Assembly: GCA_000023725.1 (NCBI GenBank)
Contig: CP001673.1
Coordinates: forward strand, 186,001 to 250,000
Source: Flavobacteriaceae bacterium 3519-10
Lineage (GTDB): Bacteria; Bacteroidota; Bacteroidia; Flavobacteriales; Weeksellaceae
Reading direction: 5' to 3'
Length of the DNA: 64,000 bases
Below the pieces are notes generated by a model. The model saw nothing but the letters and a program-made list of their open reading frames with translations, had not been told where the DNA came from and ran no database searches. The translations under genes were made by a program, and so were the position numbers. Numbering within the stretch: the first letter of the stretch is position 1; each line of letters starts with the position of its first letter. This document shows, in pieces, positions 53,518 to 62,610 of the stretch.

Positions 53518-53542
53518 TTTGTTGTATTTGTAATTATGTTTG

Positions 53543-53573
53543 CAAACATAGCCAATAACCTGTTAGAAAACAA
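53543..53573 (-). promoter_or_regulatory. Promoter-like pair upstream of the 37-aa ORF
   Basis: On the minus strand: TTG (complement of 53571-53573), 20 bp spacer, TATGTTTG (complement of 53543-53550). The -7 box is one half of the perfect palindrome TATGTTTGCAAACATA (53535-53550), so the same box also reads on the plus strand. Confidence 0.55.
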
Positions 53574-53602
53574 GCCTTTAGCATAGTTTAACAATTATAA
53601 CA

Positions 53603-53995
53603 TCAAAACCTGAACTTTCTGTTTTCTTTTTTCTCAGAAATCTGTTTTTTAGCTGTAATTCTCTTCTCGATCTGCCGTTTCGAAGGTTTTGTAGCCGTTC
53701 TGGGTTTAGGTTTGATCAGAGATTTGTTTACGATATCCAGGATTTTTTCGGTCGCGATTTTTTTGTTCTGAAGTTGGGTGCGGCTTTCGGAAACGGTCAG
53801 CTGTAAAATTCCGTCGAGATTAATACGGTTTTTGAGTTTTTCGGTGATGAGTGCAATTTCGCTTTGATAAAAAAATTCTGTTTGTGCCGGCTTCCACATA
53901 ACGGTCACCGTAGTTTCCACCTTATTCACGTTCTGCCCGCCCGCGCCACTGCTGCGCGAAGTTTTGAAGCTGAGTTCTTTGGTGAAATCTCTCAT
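53603..53995 (-). CDS. arfB: Ribosome-rescue peptidyl-tRNA hydrolase ArfB
   Basis: 130 aa. The catalytic GGQ is in SSGAGGQNVNKVETTVTV (residues 15-32). The C-terminal tail is basic (KPSKRQIEKRITAKKQ), the part that threads into the empty mRNA channel of stalled ribosomes. No codon-recognition domains are present, which separates it from RF1/RF2. It lies 20 bases after the MenE-like gene on the same strand. Confidence 0.95.
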   Translation of the reverse strand: MRDFTKELSFKTSRSSGAGGQNVNKVETTVTVMWKPAQTEFFYQSEIALITEKLKNRINLDGILQLTVSESRTQLQNKKIATEKILDIVNKSLIKPKPRTATKPSKRQIEKRITAKKQISEKKENRKFRF

Positions 53996-54015
53996 TTTAG
54001 CTTAAAATTTGGGAA

Positions 54016-55053
54016 TTATAAAAGTTCAATAAGGGCACGACGGCTAATCTTTCCGTTTGGAAGACGCGGAAATTCATTCAAATAAAAAATTTCTCGTGGC
54101 CTGTGATTCTTAGAAAATGCTGTTTCAACCGCATCAAGCGCCGTATTAAGCGCGTTAGAAAGCTGCGTTGAACGTGCCCCCTCAACTCCCAACACGAGTT
54201 TCTGTCCTAAACGGTCGTCTTTCAAACCCGCAAAGATTACTTCGGTTTTCAGGTGCTTTTTCACCAGTTCTTCTAGTTCTTCGGGATGGATTTTAAGGCC
54301 GCCTGAATTGATTATATTATCCAGACGTCCAATAAACCTGAACTGTGTGGCGTTTTTTATTTCGACAAGGTCGTTAGTCTGCAACCGGTCCGGATTCAAT
54401 TTTGGTGCAAAAACCGAGAGACAACTGCGTTCATCCTGGCTAATCTGCACGTCGCCAAGAACCGTAAAAAATTCTTCACTTTTTGGATAGATCTGCTTAA
54501 GAGCAATGTGAGAAAGTGTCTCCGACATTCCATACGTTTCGTAAACCCGGGATTGTGTATTTGAATGCTTAAGAGCGTCAGTGATATTTACTTTTAAATG
54601 TTCCGCTACCTGCGCTCCGCCGATAATCAGGTTCCCGATGAGATGAATTTTGTCTAAAGAATTCTGGACCTGCAGGGGTGTCATCGCGCAAAAATCTATG
54701 AATTCCGTAATGTTTTGAAGCGGTTGGCTGGTGGGTGTGGACACCGTAAGTTTCATATTTCGCTCTGCGGCACGTACAACCATCATTTTTCCCGAAATAT
54801 ATTCAACCGGCAGACACAGCAGGGCTGAAGATTCCGGCGATAAATTAAGGAAGTCGCACGTCATGTTTGCGGAATGCCTCATGCGTTCTTTTCGGATGGC
54901 GAATACTTTTGGGGTGCCAGTGGAACCCGAGGTCTGCACTGGAACTGTTTCGCGCACGGAGTGCCATTCTTCCAAAAAAGAAACCACTTTTTCCTCAAAT
55001 TCAGTTTGAGGAAGAAGTGAAGGATCAATATTTTCAGAAAAACTGAGGGTCAT
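54016..55053 (-). CDS. AMP-binding ligase, MenE-like (O-succinylbenzoate-CoA ligase)
   Basis: 345 aa, shorter than most acyl-CoA synthetases. P-loop TSGSTGTPK (residues 40-48), YETYGMSETLSHIA (about 165), GRLDNIINSGGLKIHPEELE (about 244-263) and the C-terminal LPNGKISRR Lys (about 335) are all present. The compact form is, as I recall, the usual MenE of Bacteroidota menaquinone synthesis. No other men gene is in the window, so the substrate is inferred. Its start shares one base with the argS stop. Confidence 0.85.
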   Translation of the reverse strand: MTLSFSENIDPSLLPQTEFEEKVVSFLEEWHSVRETVPVQTSGSTGTPKVFAIRKERMRHSANMTCDFLNLSPESSALLCLPVEYISGKMMVVRAAERNMKLTVSTPTSQPLQNITEFIDFCAMTPLQVQNSLDKIHLIGNLIIGGAQVAEHLKVNITDALKHSNTQSRVYETYGMSETLSHIALKQIYPKSEEFFTVLGDVQISQDERSCLSVFAPKLNPDRLQTNDLVEIKNATQFRFIGRLDNIINSGGLKIHPEELEELVKKHLKTEVIFAGLKDDRLGQKLVLGVEGARSTQLSNALNTALDAVETAFSKNHRPREIFYLNEFPRLPNGKISRRALIELL

Positions 55054-56831
55054 TACATGCGGTCAACAGTTTCTATGCCGAGCATTTTCAGTCCTTTTTT
55101 GATAATTTTCGCCGTTAAATCCGACAGCTCAAGTCTGAACTGACGCATATTTTGGTCCTCCTGAATCAGAATCGGATTGTTCTGATAGAACGAGTTATAC
55201 GATTTTACAAGATCATATATATAGTTGGCGAGCAGTGCGGGCGAAAGTGTGTCCGCGGCTTTGGAGATCACATCCTTGAAAGCAGCGATATTCATGATCA
55301 AATCTTTTTCAGAGTCGCTCATTTCGTATTCCGTTACTTTTCGGTCCTGATAGTCGGCTTTTGCGAGCAGTGACTGAATTCTTGCGTATGTGTACTGAAT
55401 GAAGGGCCCGGTATTTCCGTTGAACTCCACGCTGTCTTTCGGGTTGAAAAGCATTTTTTTGCGCGGATCTACCTTCAGCATGAAATATTTTAGCGCGCCG
55501 ATACCTACGGTTTCGTATGATTTTTCTTTTTCCTCAATCGTAAGGTTTTCTAATTTACCCAGATCTTCTGCTTTTTCTTTGGCAGTTTCATACATTTCCT
55601 GCATCAGGTCGTCTGCGTCAACAACGGTGCCTTCACGGGATTTCATTTTCCCTTCTGGCAGCTCCACCATTCCGTAAGAAAGATGATATAGGTTTTCTGC
55701 CCAGCTGTACCCGAGTTTTTTAAGGATTTTGAACAACACATTAAAGTGATAATCCTGCTCGTTACCCACTGTATAAATGAGTTTCTGGATGTCGTTGTCT
55801 TTAAAACGCTGTACCGCAGTGCCCAGATCCTGTGTCATGTACACCGAAGTGCCGTCTGAACGCAGCAGCAGTTTTTCGTCAATTCCCTCATCCCGCAAGT
55901 CACACCATACAGAACCGTCCTCTCGTCTGTACAGAGCGCCCGTAAGGAGTCCCTGCTGAATAATGTCCTTTCCTAAAATGTAGGTATCGCTTTCGTACTG
56001 AACCTGATCAAAATCAACGCCCAGTCTTTTGTACGTTTGGTCGAATCCTGCGTAAACCCAGGTATTCATTTCCTTCCACAGTTCTCTTACCTTCTCATCA
56101 TTTTTTTCCCAACTCAGAAGCATCTGTTGTGCCTCTTTGATGATCGGTGCTTCTTTTTTTGCTTCGTCTTCTGATTTCCCCTGCGCGACGAGTTCTGCTA
56201 TTTCCTTTTTATAGGTTTTGTCGAATTCCACGTAATAGTTGCCGACGAGTTTATCGCCTTTAAGCGAAGTGGAAGCGGGTGTACTCCCTTCGCCATATCT
56301 CTGCCAGGCAAGCATCGACTTACAGATATGGATTCCGCGGTCGTTGATGATCTGGGTTTTCACCACATTGTAACCGTCTGCCTTTAAAATTTCGGCAACC
56401 GAATATCCCAAAAGGTTATTGCGGATGTGGCCAAGATGCAGTGGTTTATTGGTGTTTGGTGAAGAATATTCGATCATTACGGTCTGGTTTTTTGCATCCA
56501 CCTGATCGAGGTTTTGTTTGGCCGAATAGAAATTGTTGATGAAGAACGCATTTCTGATTTTAAGGTTCAGAAAGCCGTTAACCACGTTGAAACTTTCGAC
56601 AAAATCCGCCTGCGTGAACAGCGCGTCCCCAAGTTCGGTGGCCACGTGATCGGGCGTTTTCTTCACTATTTTAACGAGCGGAAAGGTTACTACGCTGAAA
56701 TCTCCTTCGAAACCGCTTTTATTTTGCTGTACTTCGAGCGAGAGATTGTGTTTATGGTTAAGGTCATCGATCTGAAAGACATTCTGGATGACTTCGGCAA
56801 TTTTAAGCTCAATAATATTCTTGATGTTCAT
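55053..56831 (-). CDS. argS: Arginyl-tRNA synthetase
   Basis: 592 aa class I synthetase. HIGH-type motif SSPNTNKPLHLGHIRNN (about residues 115-131), the KMSKS-equivalent GKMKSREGTVV (about 395), an N-terminal Add-1 domain and a DALR anticodon domain at the C-terminus (FIQYTYARIQSLLAK onwards). ATG 56831 is used; another lies three codons upstream. A TATATTTG box at 56851-56858 (minus) is 20 bases before it. First gene of argS-menE-like-arfB. Confidence 0.97.
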   Translation of the reverse strand: MNIKNIIELKIAEVIQNVFQIDDLNHKHNLSLEVQQNKSGFEGDFSVVTFPLVKIVKKTPDHVATELGDALFTQADFVESFNVVNGFLNLKIRNAFFINNFYSAKQNLDQVDAKNQTVMIEYSSPNTNKPLHLGHIRNNLLGYSVAEILKADGYNVVKTQIINDRGIHICKSMLAWQRYGEGSTPASTSLKGDKLVGNYYVEFDKTYKKEIAELVAQGKSEDEAKKEAPIIKEAQQMLLSWEKNDEKVRELWKEMNTWVYAGFDQTYKRLGVDFDQVQYESDTYILGKDIIQQGLLTGALYRREDGSVWCDLRDEGIDEKLLLRSDGTSVYMTQDLGTAVQRFKDNDIQKLIYTVGNEQDYHFNVLFKILKKLGYSWAENLYHLSYGMVELPEGKMKSREGTVVDADDLMQEMYETAKEKAEDLGKLENLTIEEKEKSYETVGIGALKYFMLKVDPRKKMLFNPKDSVEFNGNTGPFIQYTYARIQSLLAKADYQDRKVTEYEMSDSEKDLIMNIAAFKDVISKAADTLSPALLANYIYDLVKSYNSFYQNNPILIQEDQNMRQFRLELSDLTAKIIKKGLKMLGIETVDRM

Positions 56832-56865
56832 AGTGATCATTTATCGAAAACAAATATACGGAAAT

Positions 56866-56891
56866 AAAAAAACCACTCCGAGGAGTGGTTT
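56866..56891 (-). terminator. Terminator downstream of the SusD-like gene
   Basis: Stem AAACCACTCC (56870-56879) with GGAGTGGTTT (56882-56891). On the plus strand a run of A precedes it, which is the T-run on the minus strand. The gene it closes would read toward it from 56916. Confidence 0.8.
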
Positions 56892-56915
56892 AGATATAAA
56901 TTACACTAAATGAAC

Positions 56916-58514
56916 TTAGTTTTTATCCCAAATAAGTTTGGTGGTCAATTTATCTCCGCCCGATCCTAGCGCTGCTGAAGCGCTTGCATAATTTTCAGGG
57001 TTTAGAGTTTTGATTACCGTAGGATAATATAGTCTAGCAGGAATGTCGGTGAGACCTGTAACAAGCGGAGTAAACGTGTAAGTTGTTTCCCCTGTATCTG
57101 GAATCGGAACAAGCAATGAGGCTGTTTCGCCTGGTAACACGAGGATGCTTGTGTCTGGATATCCTGTTCTTCTATATTCTGCCCAAGCTTCGTATGGCTG
57201 CATAAATAGTGCAACATACTTTTGAGTTAGAACTGTGGCCGCAGTGGCTGCGGGAAGAGTTGCAACAAATGTATTAGCCGCAGCTTCAGTGACACCCCAT
57301 TTAAGCATTGAGGCTTTAACTCCGTTTTGATAGTTAGTCTGGCTCCAACCGTTAGCTTCACTAAGAAGGAACTCCACTTCTGAGTATTCCATAAATAGTT
57401 CGGTGTAGTCTTGTCTGTATACATACTTACTGAAAAAGTTATTTCCTACCACAGCTTGTGATGCCTGAAAATCTTCAGGTAAACCGTATGGCATACCAAC
57501 ATATTTTGTTAGATCTGTTGATTCTACGTAGGTGCCGTTAAGAATAGTAGCTTTGGAAGTGCCTTGTGGCGTGGCATATTTAAATAATCTTGGATCCACG
57601 CCAAATGCTCCTGTATTACCTTTCAGTAGATCGATAAACGTTTTTGAAACAGAAAAATCGGATCTGGTTCTAAAATCATTATACATCGGTGAAGGATTAG
57701 TGAGGTTATTTTCATATTTAACTCCCACGTTATCTGCATTGGATGTCATAACACCTTGGGCTATTGCGTCGGCAATGTGTGCTTCTGCTCCAGGTACTAC
57801 ACCTTTTACTCTAGTTGCGACCCGTAAACGTAAAGAGTTAGCAAACTTTTTCAGCTTGCCCGCATTACCTTGAAATAGAACATCAGCAGGTGCAAAAACA
57901 GGTTCAGAACCCTCGATCATTTCCGATGCTTCTTTTAATTCCTTAAGAATGTCGCCATAAACTTTAACTTGAGAAACAAATTTTGGTTTAAGGAATTCAT
58001 TTACATTCAATGCTTGGAAATCTGGATCATCGTTTCCATACGAATAGTAAGGAATATCGCCAAAAGAATCAGCTAAATTTAAAAACACATACGAAAGCAT
58101 AACTCTCGATGCAGCTATTTGGTTTGCATTTGATCCATATGCACTTGATGCAGCAGCCGTTTCCGGATCAGTGTTCATGTCGATTACCTTTTTGTAATTT
58201 GATGCTGCGGTGTAAAGTTGAGTCCAAAGCGCATCACCACTGGTTAAGCGATATGCATATTTATCTTCATCATTATAGGCTGTTTGTGCCGAATACTGCA
58301 TCCACGGAAGCGTAACACGTGCCGATTCGAATGAATTTCTAGTTCCATCTGCTACTACTCTGTTAGCATAATTGAATACACCGTAAGTAAGAGGTGATTC
58401 GGGGTTATTTGGATTTTCGTTAAGCTCGTTAAAATCCTGCCTACAACTTACAATTGCACTTGATGTAAACAGCGCTGCGGTAAGTATAAAAGCTATTTTT
58501 TTTATATTTTTCAT
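56916..58514 (-). CDS. SusD/RagB-family nutrient-binding outer-membrane lipoprotein
   Basis: 532 aa. Lipobox SAIVSC (Cys about residue 24) then RQDFNELNENPNNPE, typical of the SusD-like_2 subgroup. It has a largely helical TPR core (VMLSYVFLNLADSFGDIPYY, about 135-154) and the FMEYSEVEFLLSEA segment common to all SusD proteins. It caps the SusC barrel and binds the ligand at the cell surface. Substrate unknown; no glycosidase, peptidase or regulator is adjacent. It starts 6 bases after the SusC stop. Confidence 0.94.
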   Translation of the reverse strand: MKNIKKIAFILTAALFTSSAIVSCRQDFNELNENPNNPESPLTYGVFNYANRVVADGTRNSFESARVTLPWMQYSAQTAYNDEDKYAYRLTSGDALWTQLYTAASNYKKVIDMNTDPETAAASSAYGSNANQIAASRVMLSYVFLNLADSFGDIPYYSYGNDDPDFQALNVNEFLKPKFVSQVKVYGDILKELKEASEMIEGSEPVFAPADVLFQGNAGKLKKFANSLRLRVATRVKGVVPGAEAHIADAIAQGVMTSNADNVGVKYENNLTNPSPMYNDFRTRSDFSVSKTFIDLLKGNTGAFGVDPRLFKYATPQGTSKATILNGTYVESTDLTKYVGMPYGLPEDFQASQAVVGNNFFSKYVYRQDYTELFMEYSEVEFLLSEANGWSQTNYQNGVKASMLKWGVTEAAANTFVATLPAATAATVLTQKYVALFMQPYEAWAEYRRTGYPDTSILVLPGETASLLVPIPDTGETTYTFTPLVTGLTDIPARLYYPTVIKTLNPENYASASAALGSGGDKLTTKLIWDKN

Positions 58515-58520
58515 TTTGTA

Positions 58521-61442
58521 TTAAAATTTAAAGTTTACATTAACTCCATATTGTCTTGTAGAAGGTAATGAACCTCCTTCAAGTCCTTGAATATTTCCTG
58601 AACCGTAAGAAGTATTTTCCGGGTCCATACCTTTCCACGCAAGATTCCACGCAAGTAGATTTCTTCCGAATGCTGAGATTCTAACTCCATCAAGAAAACC
58701 GGCTACTAGTGATTTCGGTAGGTCATAGCTGAGAGTAACGTCGCGTAATTTAATATAGCTTGCATCAAAAACATTTAGTGCATCTACACCAGCATAATGC
58801 ATACCACCGAATTCATTTGCAGAAATATTAATATTGTTTACAGTGCCATTTTCTAAGACACCTTCTAATACTGTACCGGCCTCTCTATTTCCACCAAATC
58901 CAGTTTCTTCTAGCATACCGCTATACATACCCCACATATGTGAAGTAGAGAAGTATTTCCCTCCCTGCTGCATGTCGAATAAGAACGATAAGCTAAGGTC
59001 TTTGTATCGTAACGAGTTTCGAAGACCCATATTGTATTCTGGCAATGTAGATCCTAAATTTTTAATTGCGGTTGGAATATAAATACCGTCTTCGCCAATC
59101 ACTTTATTACCGTTGCTGTCATACGTGAAATCTGTTCCGTAAATTGCTCCATAAGACTCCCCTTCAACCGCTAACAATCTTGCCTGAAATGGCGCGTTAG
59201 TTAGTTGGTAAGTAGATACTCCTTCATAGAGTTTCACAATTTTGTTCTCATTCTTAGCGAAGTTCCAGTTTAAAGACCAAGTGAAATCTTCTGTTTTAAT
59301 CGGTGTTACGAAAACCATTGCTTCAATTCCTTTGTTGGTAATTTCGCCCGCATTAATTAGATTATTACGGAATCCAGTTGCTGGATCAACACTTAGCGGA
59401 AGGATTGCATCAGTAATTGAAACATCATAATACGTCACATCAAAACCTAAGCGGTTTTTTAGGAAGTTCATTTCTAGACCGATCTCTTTTGTTTCTTTTA
59501 ACTCGGCTTTTAAGTCAGGATTGTTGTTTTGCGTGAACAATCCATATCTAGGAATATTATTAAAATTAGTAAACTGAACAGAATAATTAGCAAGTTGGTA
59601 AGGGTCTGTATCACTCGCCACACTTGCCCATCCTGCACGAAGTTTACCGAATGATAACCAGTTAGCGTCAAGTACATTAGAGAACACAAAGCTACCAGTT
59701 ATACTAGGGTAAAATTTGTCTTCTTTCGTTGTAGAGAACCAGTCGTTTCTACCAGTTGCCTCAATAAATACAGTTTCTTTAAATCCTAATGATACAGATG
59801 CAAATGCACTGTTTACTCTTTTCTCGTAGTCAGAGTTAGTCGCCAATGGATCATTGATACTGTTTTTCAGGTTGTAGAAATTAGGAATAACCAAACCTCC
59901 TCTTGTTGCTCCATTTAAATCGCTACGTTTAACGTTTCTTCGGTTAGCTCCAACAAAAGCCTGTAATGACCATGAATCAGATATTTCCGGGTTCCAATGT
60001 ACTCTACCTTCGTAGTTAAATTCGGTAAAGTTCCGCTTGAATACTGAAAATCCTGATACAGCCTGAGATCCGATAGCTACTCTGTTGTCATTATCTTGAC
60101 TGTAAATATCAGCATATACTTTACCAGTTGCATACAAGTTTGGTAAAATGTTATAGGTCATGCCCGCAAAACCATAAAATCTGTTTCTTCTATCATTGCT
60201 GACATTTTCGTTAATCGTCCAATATGGGTTGTCAGAGTAGTAAGGTACACCATCATCCCATGCTGTCCGGTTCCAGCTACGCTGCATTCCGTTTGACAAC
60301 TTGTAATCTTTCATTTTTGAAAAATCAAGTTGTCTTTGACCCCACTGATAAAATTTCTGCGCTACCGAGTTATCGCCATAACCTTGTTCCGGTCTATTAA
60401 ATCCGTGTGTTTGCACAAAATTAATTCCGGTTTCAACTTTAAGCTTCTCACTTAGTTCGCTGTTGGCATTGATGCTGAAGTTATGTCGATCGATTTTACT
60501 AGTCGGTACTATCCCTGTAATAGCTGTGTTTGTATACGAAAGACGAATGTTGCTTTTCTCAAATGATTTTGAAACAGCAATATTGTTAGATAGGGTAATT
60601 CCAGTATCAAAAAATGAGTCAACGTCATGTTGAGGTGCAACCCAAGCCACTTGCTTCATATAGTCATTTGGGAATTCCGCTTGATCAAAAGCATACCATG
60701 GCAAATACATTAAGTTGGGATTATATCTCGGACCCCAAGACTCATCCATTTTGTACTCGTTCAAGTTATAGGTTTGACCATTAATTACTTGTGTCGGCAA
60801 TGTAAGGGAAGACCCTCCTCCATAATAATTTTGCAATTTTGGACGAATGTAGATTTCTTCAAATGCTATTCCGGTACTAAACTCAACAGAAGCTTTTCCT
60901 CTTTTAGCCTGTTTGGTAGTATAAATGATTACACCATTGGACGCTCTGGAGCCATAAAGTGCAGCTGCTGGACCACCTTTTAATACAGTAACAGATTCAA
61001 CATCATCCGGGTTGATGTCAAATGAAGCATCGCCGTAATCTCTACCTCCCGCACCTCTCTGGGTGTTAGTATCATTCACATTGCTATTATCCAGAGGCAC
61101 TCCATCCACTACAATTAATGGTCTATTTTCCCCAATAATGGAACTTACACCTCGCATTACAATTCTGGTGGATCCACCCATTGACGAAGGAGAGGTTACT
61201 TGGACGCCGGCTACGTTTCCAGATAATGCACTCAAAGCATTACTTTGGCCTGCTTCCGAAAGTGTTTCACCTGACACTTGTTGAGCTGCATAACCAATTG
61301 ATTTTTTGTCTCTCTTAATACCCAAGGCAGTTACTACCACGCCTTCGATATCCTGCGTTCTTGCTGTGTCAACCTGTGCATTTACCAAAGCAAATGATGA
61401 GGTCAAAACTACTGCTAAAACGCTTGTTGTTAGTTTCTTCAT
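58521..61442 (-). CDS. SusC/RagA-family TonB-linked outer-membrane transporter
   Basis: 973 aa. Signal peptide (SSFALVNAQ), then almost at once the TonB-box region EGVVVTALGIKRDKKSIGYA (two parts), with no CarboxypepD-like N-terminal domain that many SusC proteins have. The plug has SVTVLKGGPAAALYGSRASNGVI (about 150-172, two parts) and DVPL-type loops. A 22-strand barrel ends in TRQYGVNVNFKF with terminal Phe. It imports a ligand captured by the SusD partner. A long AT-rich leader with inverted repeats precedes it. Confidence 0.95.
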   Translation of the reverse strand: MKKLTTSVLAVVLTSSFALVNAQVDTARTQDIEGVVVTALGIKRDKKSIGYAAQQVSGETLSEAGQSNALSALSGNVAGVQVTSPSSMGGSTRIVMRGVSSIIGENRPLIVVDGVPLDNSNVNDTNTQRGAGGRDYGDASFDINPDDVESVTVLKGGPAAALYGSRASNGVIIYTTKQAKRGKASVEFSTGIAFEEIYIRPKLQNYYGGGSSLTLPTQVINGQTYNLNEYKMDESWGPRYNPNLMYLPWYAFDQAEFPNDYMKQVAWVAPQHDVDSFFDTGITLSNNIAVSKSFEKSNIRLSYTNTAITGIVPTSKIDRHNFSINANSELSEKLKVETGINFVQTHGFNRPEQGYGDNSVAQKFYQWGQRQLDFSKMKDYKLSNGMQRSWNRTAWDDGVPYYSDNPYWTINENVSNDRRNRFYGFAGMTYNILPNLYATGKVYADIYSQDNDNRVAIGSQAVSGFSVFKRNFTEFNYEGRVHWNPEISDSWSLQAFVGANRRNVKRSDLNGATRGGLVIPNFYNLKNSINDPLATNSDYEKRVNSAFASVSLGFKETVFIEATGRNDWFSTTKEDKFYPSITGSFVFSNVLDANWLSFGKLRAGWASVASDTDPYQLANYSVQFTNFNNIPRYGLFTQNNNPDLKAELKETKEIGLEMNFLKNRLGFDVTYYDVSITDAILPLSVDPATGFRNNLINAGEITNKGIEAMVFVTPIKTEDFTWSLNWNFAKNENKIVKLYEGVSTYQLTNAPFQARLLAVEGESYGAIYGTDFTYDSNGNKVIGEDGIYIPTAIKNLGSTLPEYNMGLRNSLRYKDLSLSFLFDMQQGGKYFSTSHMWGMYSGMLEETGFGGNREAGTVLEGVLENGTVNNINISANEFGGMHYAGVDALNVFDASYIKLRDVTLSYDLPKSLVAGFLDGVRISAFGRNLLAWNLAWKGMDPENTSYGSGNIQGLEGGSLPSTRQYGVNVNFKF

Positions 61443-61883
61443 ATCAAATTAAATTTTTCATTGTCACAAAAGTGCAAAACTTTTGTACAATGACCAAATG
61501 TTTTGTTAAATAATTCTTAATAATTTATTAATTGGCACCATAGCTCATATTTATAATAACATATACCCAGCATATGTGAATTTATCATAATTTGGTATCG
61601 ATTTATGATAATTATCATGCGAACGTAATTAAAGTGGTTAAGTATGATTGTTTTTAGCTAACTTTTTTTATCGAGTCTGCAATGTAAACGGGTGTTTAAT
61701 TACGTTGATATGTTAAAATTTGCCTTTTAGAATAGTGCGTGGGCGATTTGAATTTTGTACTTCCTTTGGTTTGCAGTGAGTTAGCGGTGGCGCCAGTTAT
61801 CTGCTTTGTGAGGCTGAATCCCGTTAATTAATATTTGTATTTTTGCAGTGGCTCAAATAACTATAAAAACTTCTGATTCTAAC
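61443..61883. other. Divergent regulatory region between susC and rnhB
   Basis: AT-rich. Holds an inverted repeat just before the susC start (61459-61492), two further AT palindromes (61582-61618) and a TATTTTTG -7 box at 61838-61845 for rnhB. No gene seen. Confidence 0.6.
61459..61492 (-). promoter_or_regulatory. Inverted repeat in the susC leader
   Basis: CATTGT-C-ACAAAAGT (61459-61473) pairs with ACTTTTGTACAATG (61479-61492) around a 5-base loop, with one bulged base. It begins 17 bases upstream of the susC start codon. It could be a leader hairpin or an operator. Confidence 0.5.
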
Positions 61884-62504
61884 ATGGAATTGAAAAAGAA
61901 ATGGTCAGCAAATTATATCGAAGCAGGCTGCGACGAGGTTGGACGCGGATGTCTGTGTGGTCCTGTGGTCGCCGCTGCCGTAATTTTAGATGAGAAATTT
62001 GTCCAGAATCTTGTGGACGACTCCAAAAAACTAAACTTTAAGACCCGGATATACCTTGATGCCTATATTAAAGACAACGTAAAAGAATATGCGGTGGCTG
62101 AATTGCCGCCTTCACATATTGACGAGCATAACATCCTTAACGCCAGTATCCATGCGATGCACCGCGCGCTCGATCAACTGCAGACACGCCCTGAGCTTAT
62201 TCTGGTTGACGGAAACCGCTTTCATCCTTACAATTTTATCCCGCATCAGTGTATTATTAAAGGTGATGCCAGCATACTTTCAATCGCGTGCGCGTCTATT
62301 CTTGCTAAGAATTACCGCGACCAGCTGATGATTAAGCTTCATGACGAATTTCCACATTATGGCTGGAAAACCAACATGGGTTACGCAACCAAAGAACACC
62401 GTGAAGCGCTGAACCGATATGGCCCGACCGAACATCACCGCCGGTCTTTCCGGCTAGACTACAGTGATCAGGCTTTAGAGGATCTGATATTGGCGGAAGA
62501 CTAA
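61884..62504 (+). CDS. rnhB: Ribonuclease HII
   Basis: 206 aa. YIEAGCDEVGRGCLCGPVVAAAV at the N-terminus carries the D-E-x-G-R-G motif (residues 16-21), LILVDGNR (about 107) the next Asp, and GDASILSIACASILAK (about 130) the third. It cuts RNA in RNA-DNA hybrids and misincorporated ribonucleotides. ATG 61884 is preferred over GTG 61848, which is only 3 bases after the -7 box. Convergent with yidC. Confidence 0.96.
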   Translation: MELKKKWSANYIEAGCDEVGRGCLCGPVVAAAVILDEKFVQNLVDDSKKLNFKTRIYLDAYIKDNVKEYAVAELPPSHIDEHNILNASIHAMHRALDQLQTRPELILVDGNRFHPYNFIPHQCIIKGDASILSIACASILAKNYRDQLMIKLHDEFPHYGWKTNMGYATKEHREALNRYGPTEHHRRSFRLDYSDQALEDLILAED

Positions 62505-62560
62505 ATCTACATACCTGCTCAAATTTAATCCACACCCGGAATAGTTTCCGGCTAAGCATA

Positions 62561-62590
62561 AAAAAAACGGAAACCAGGTTCCGTTTTTTT
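62561..62590. terminator. Bidirectional terminator between rnhB and yidC
   Basis: Perfect 12 bp stem AAAAAAACGGAA/TTCCGTTTTTTT with a 6-base loop. Confidence 0.9.
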
Positions 62591-62610
62591 TATATATAAT
62601 AAGGAGTGCC

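Larger units (their letters stand above)
53267..53602. other. Intergenic region with a promoter-linked small ORF
   Basis: Contains a GC hairpin CCCGCC/GGCGGG at 53383-53402, a 37-codon minus-strand ORF at 53404-53517 and a promoter at 53543-53573 with a 16 bp palindrome (53535-53550). Otherwise nothing seen. Confidence 0.5.
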
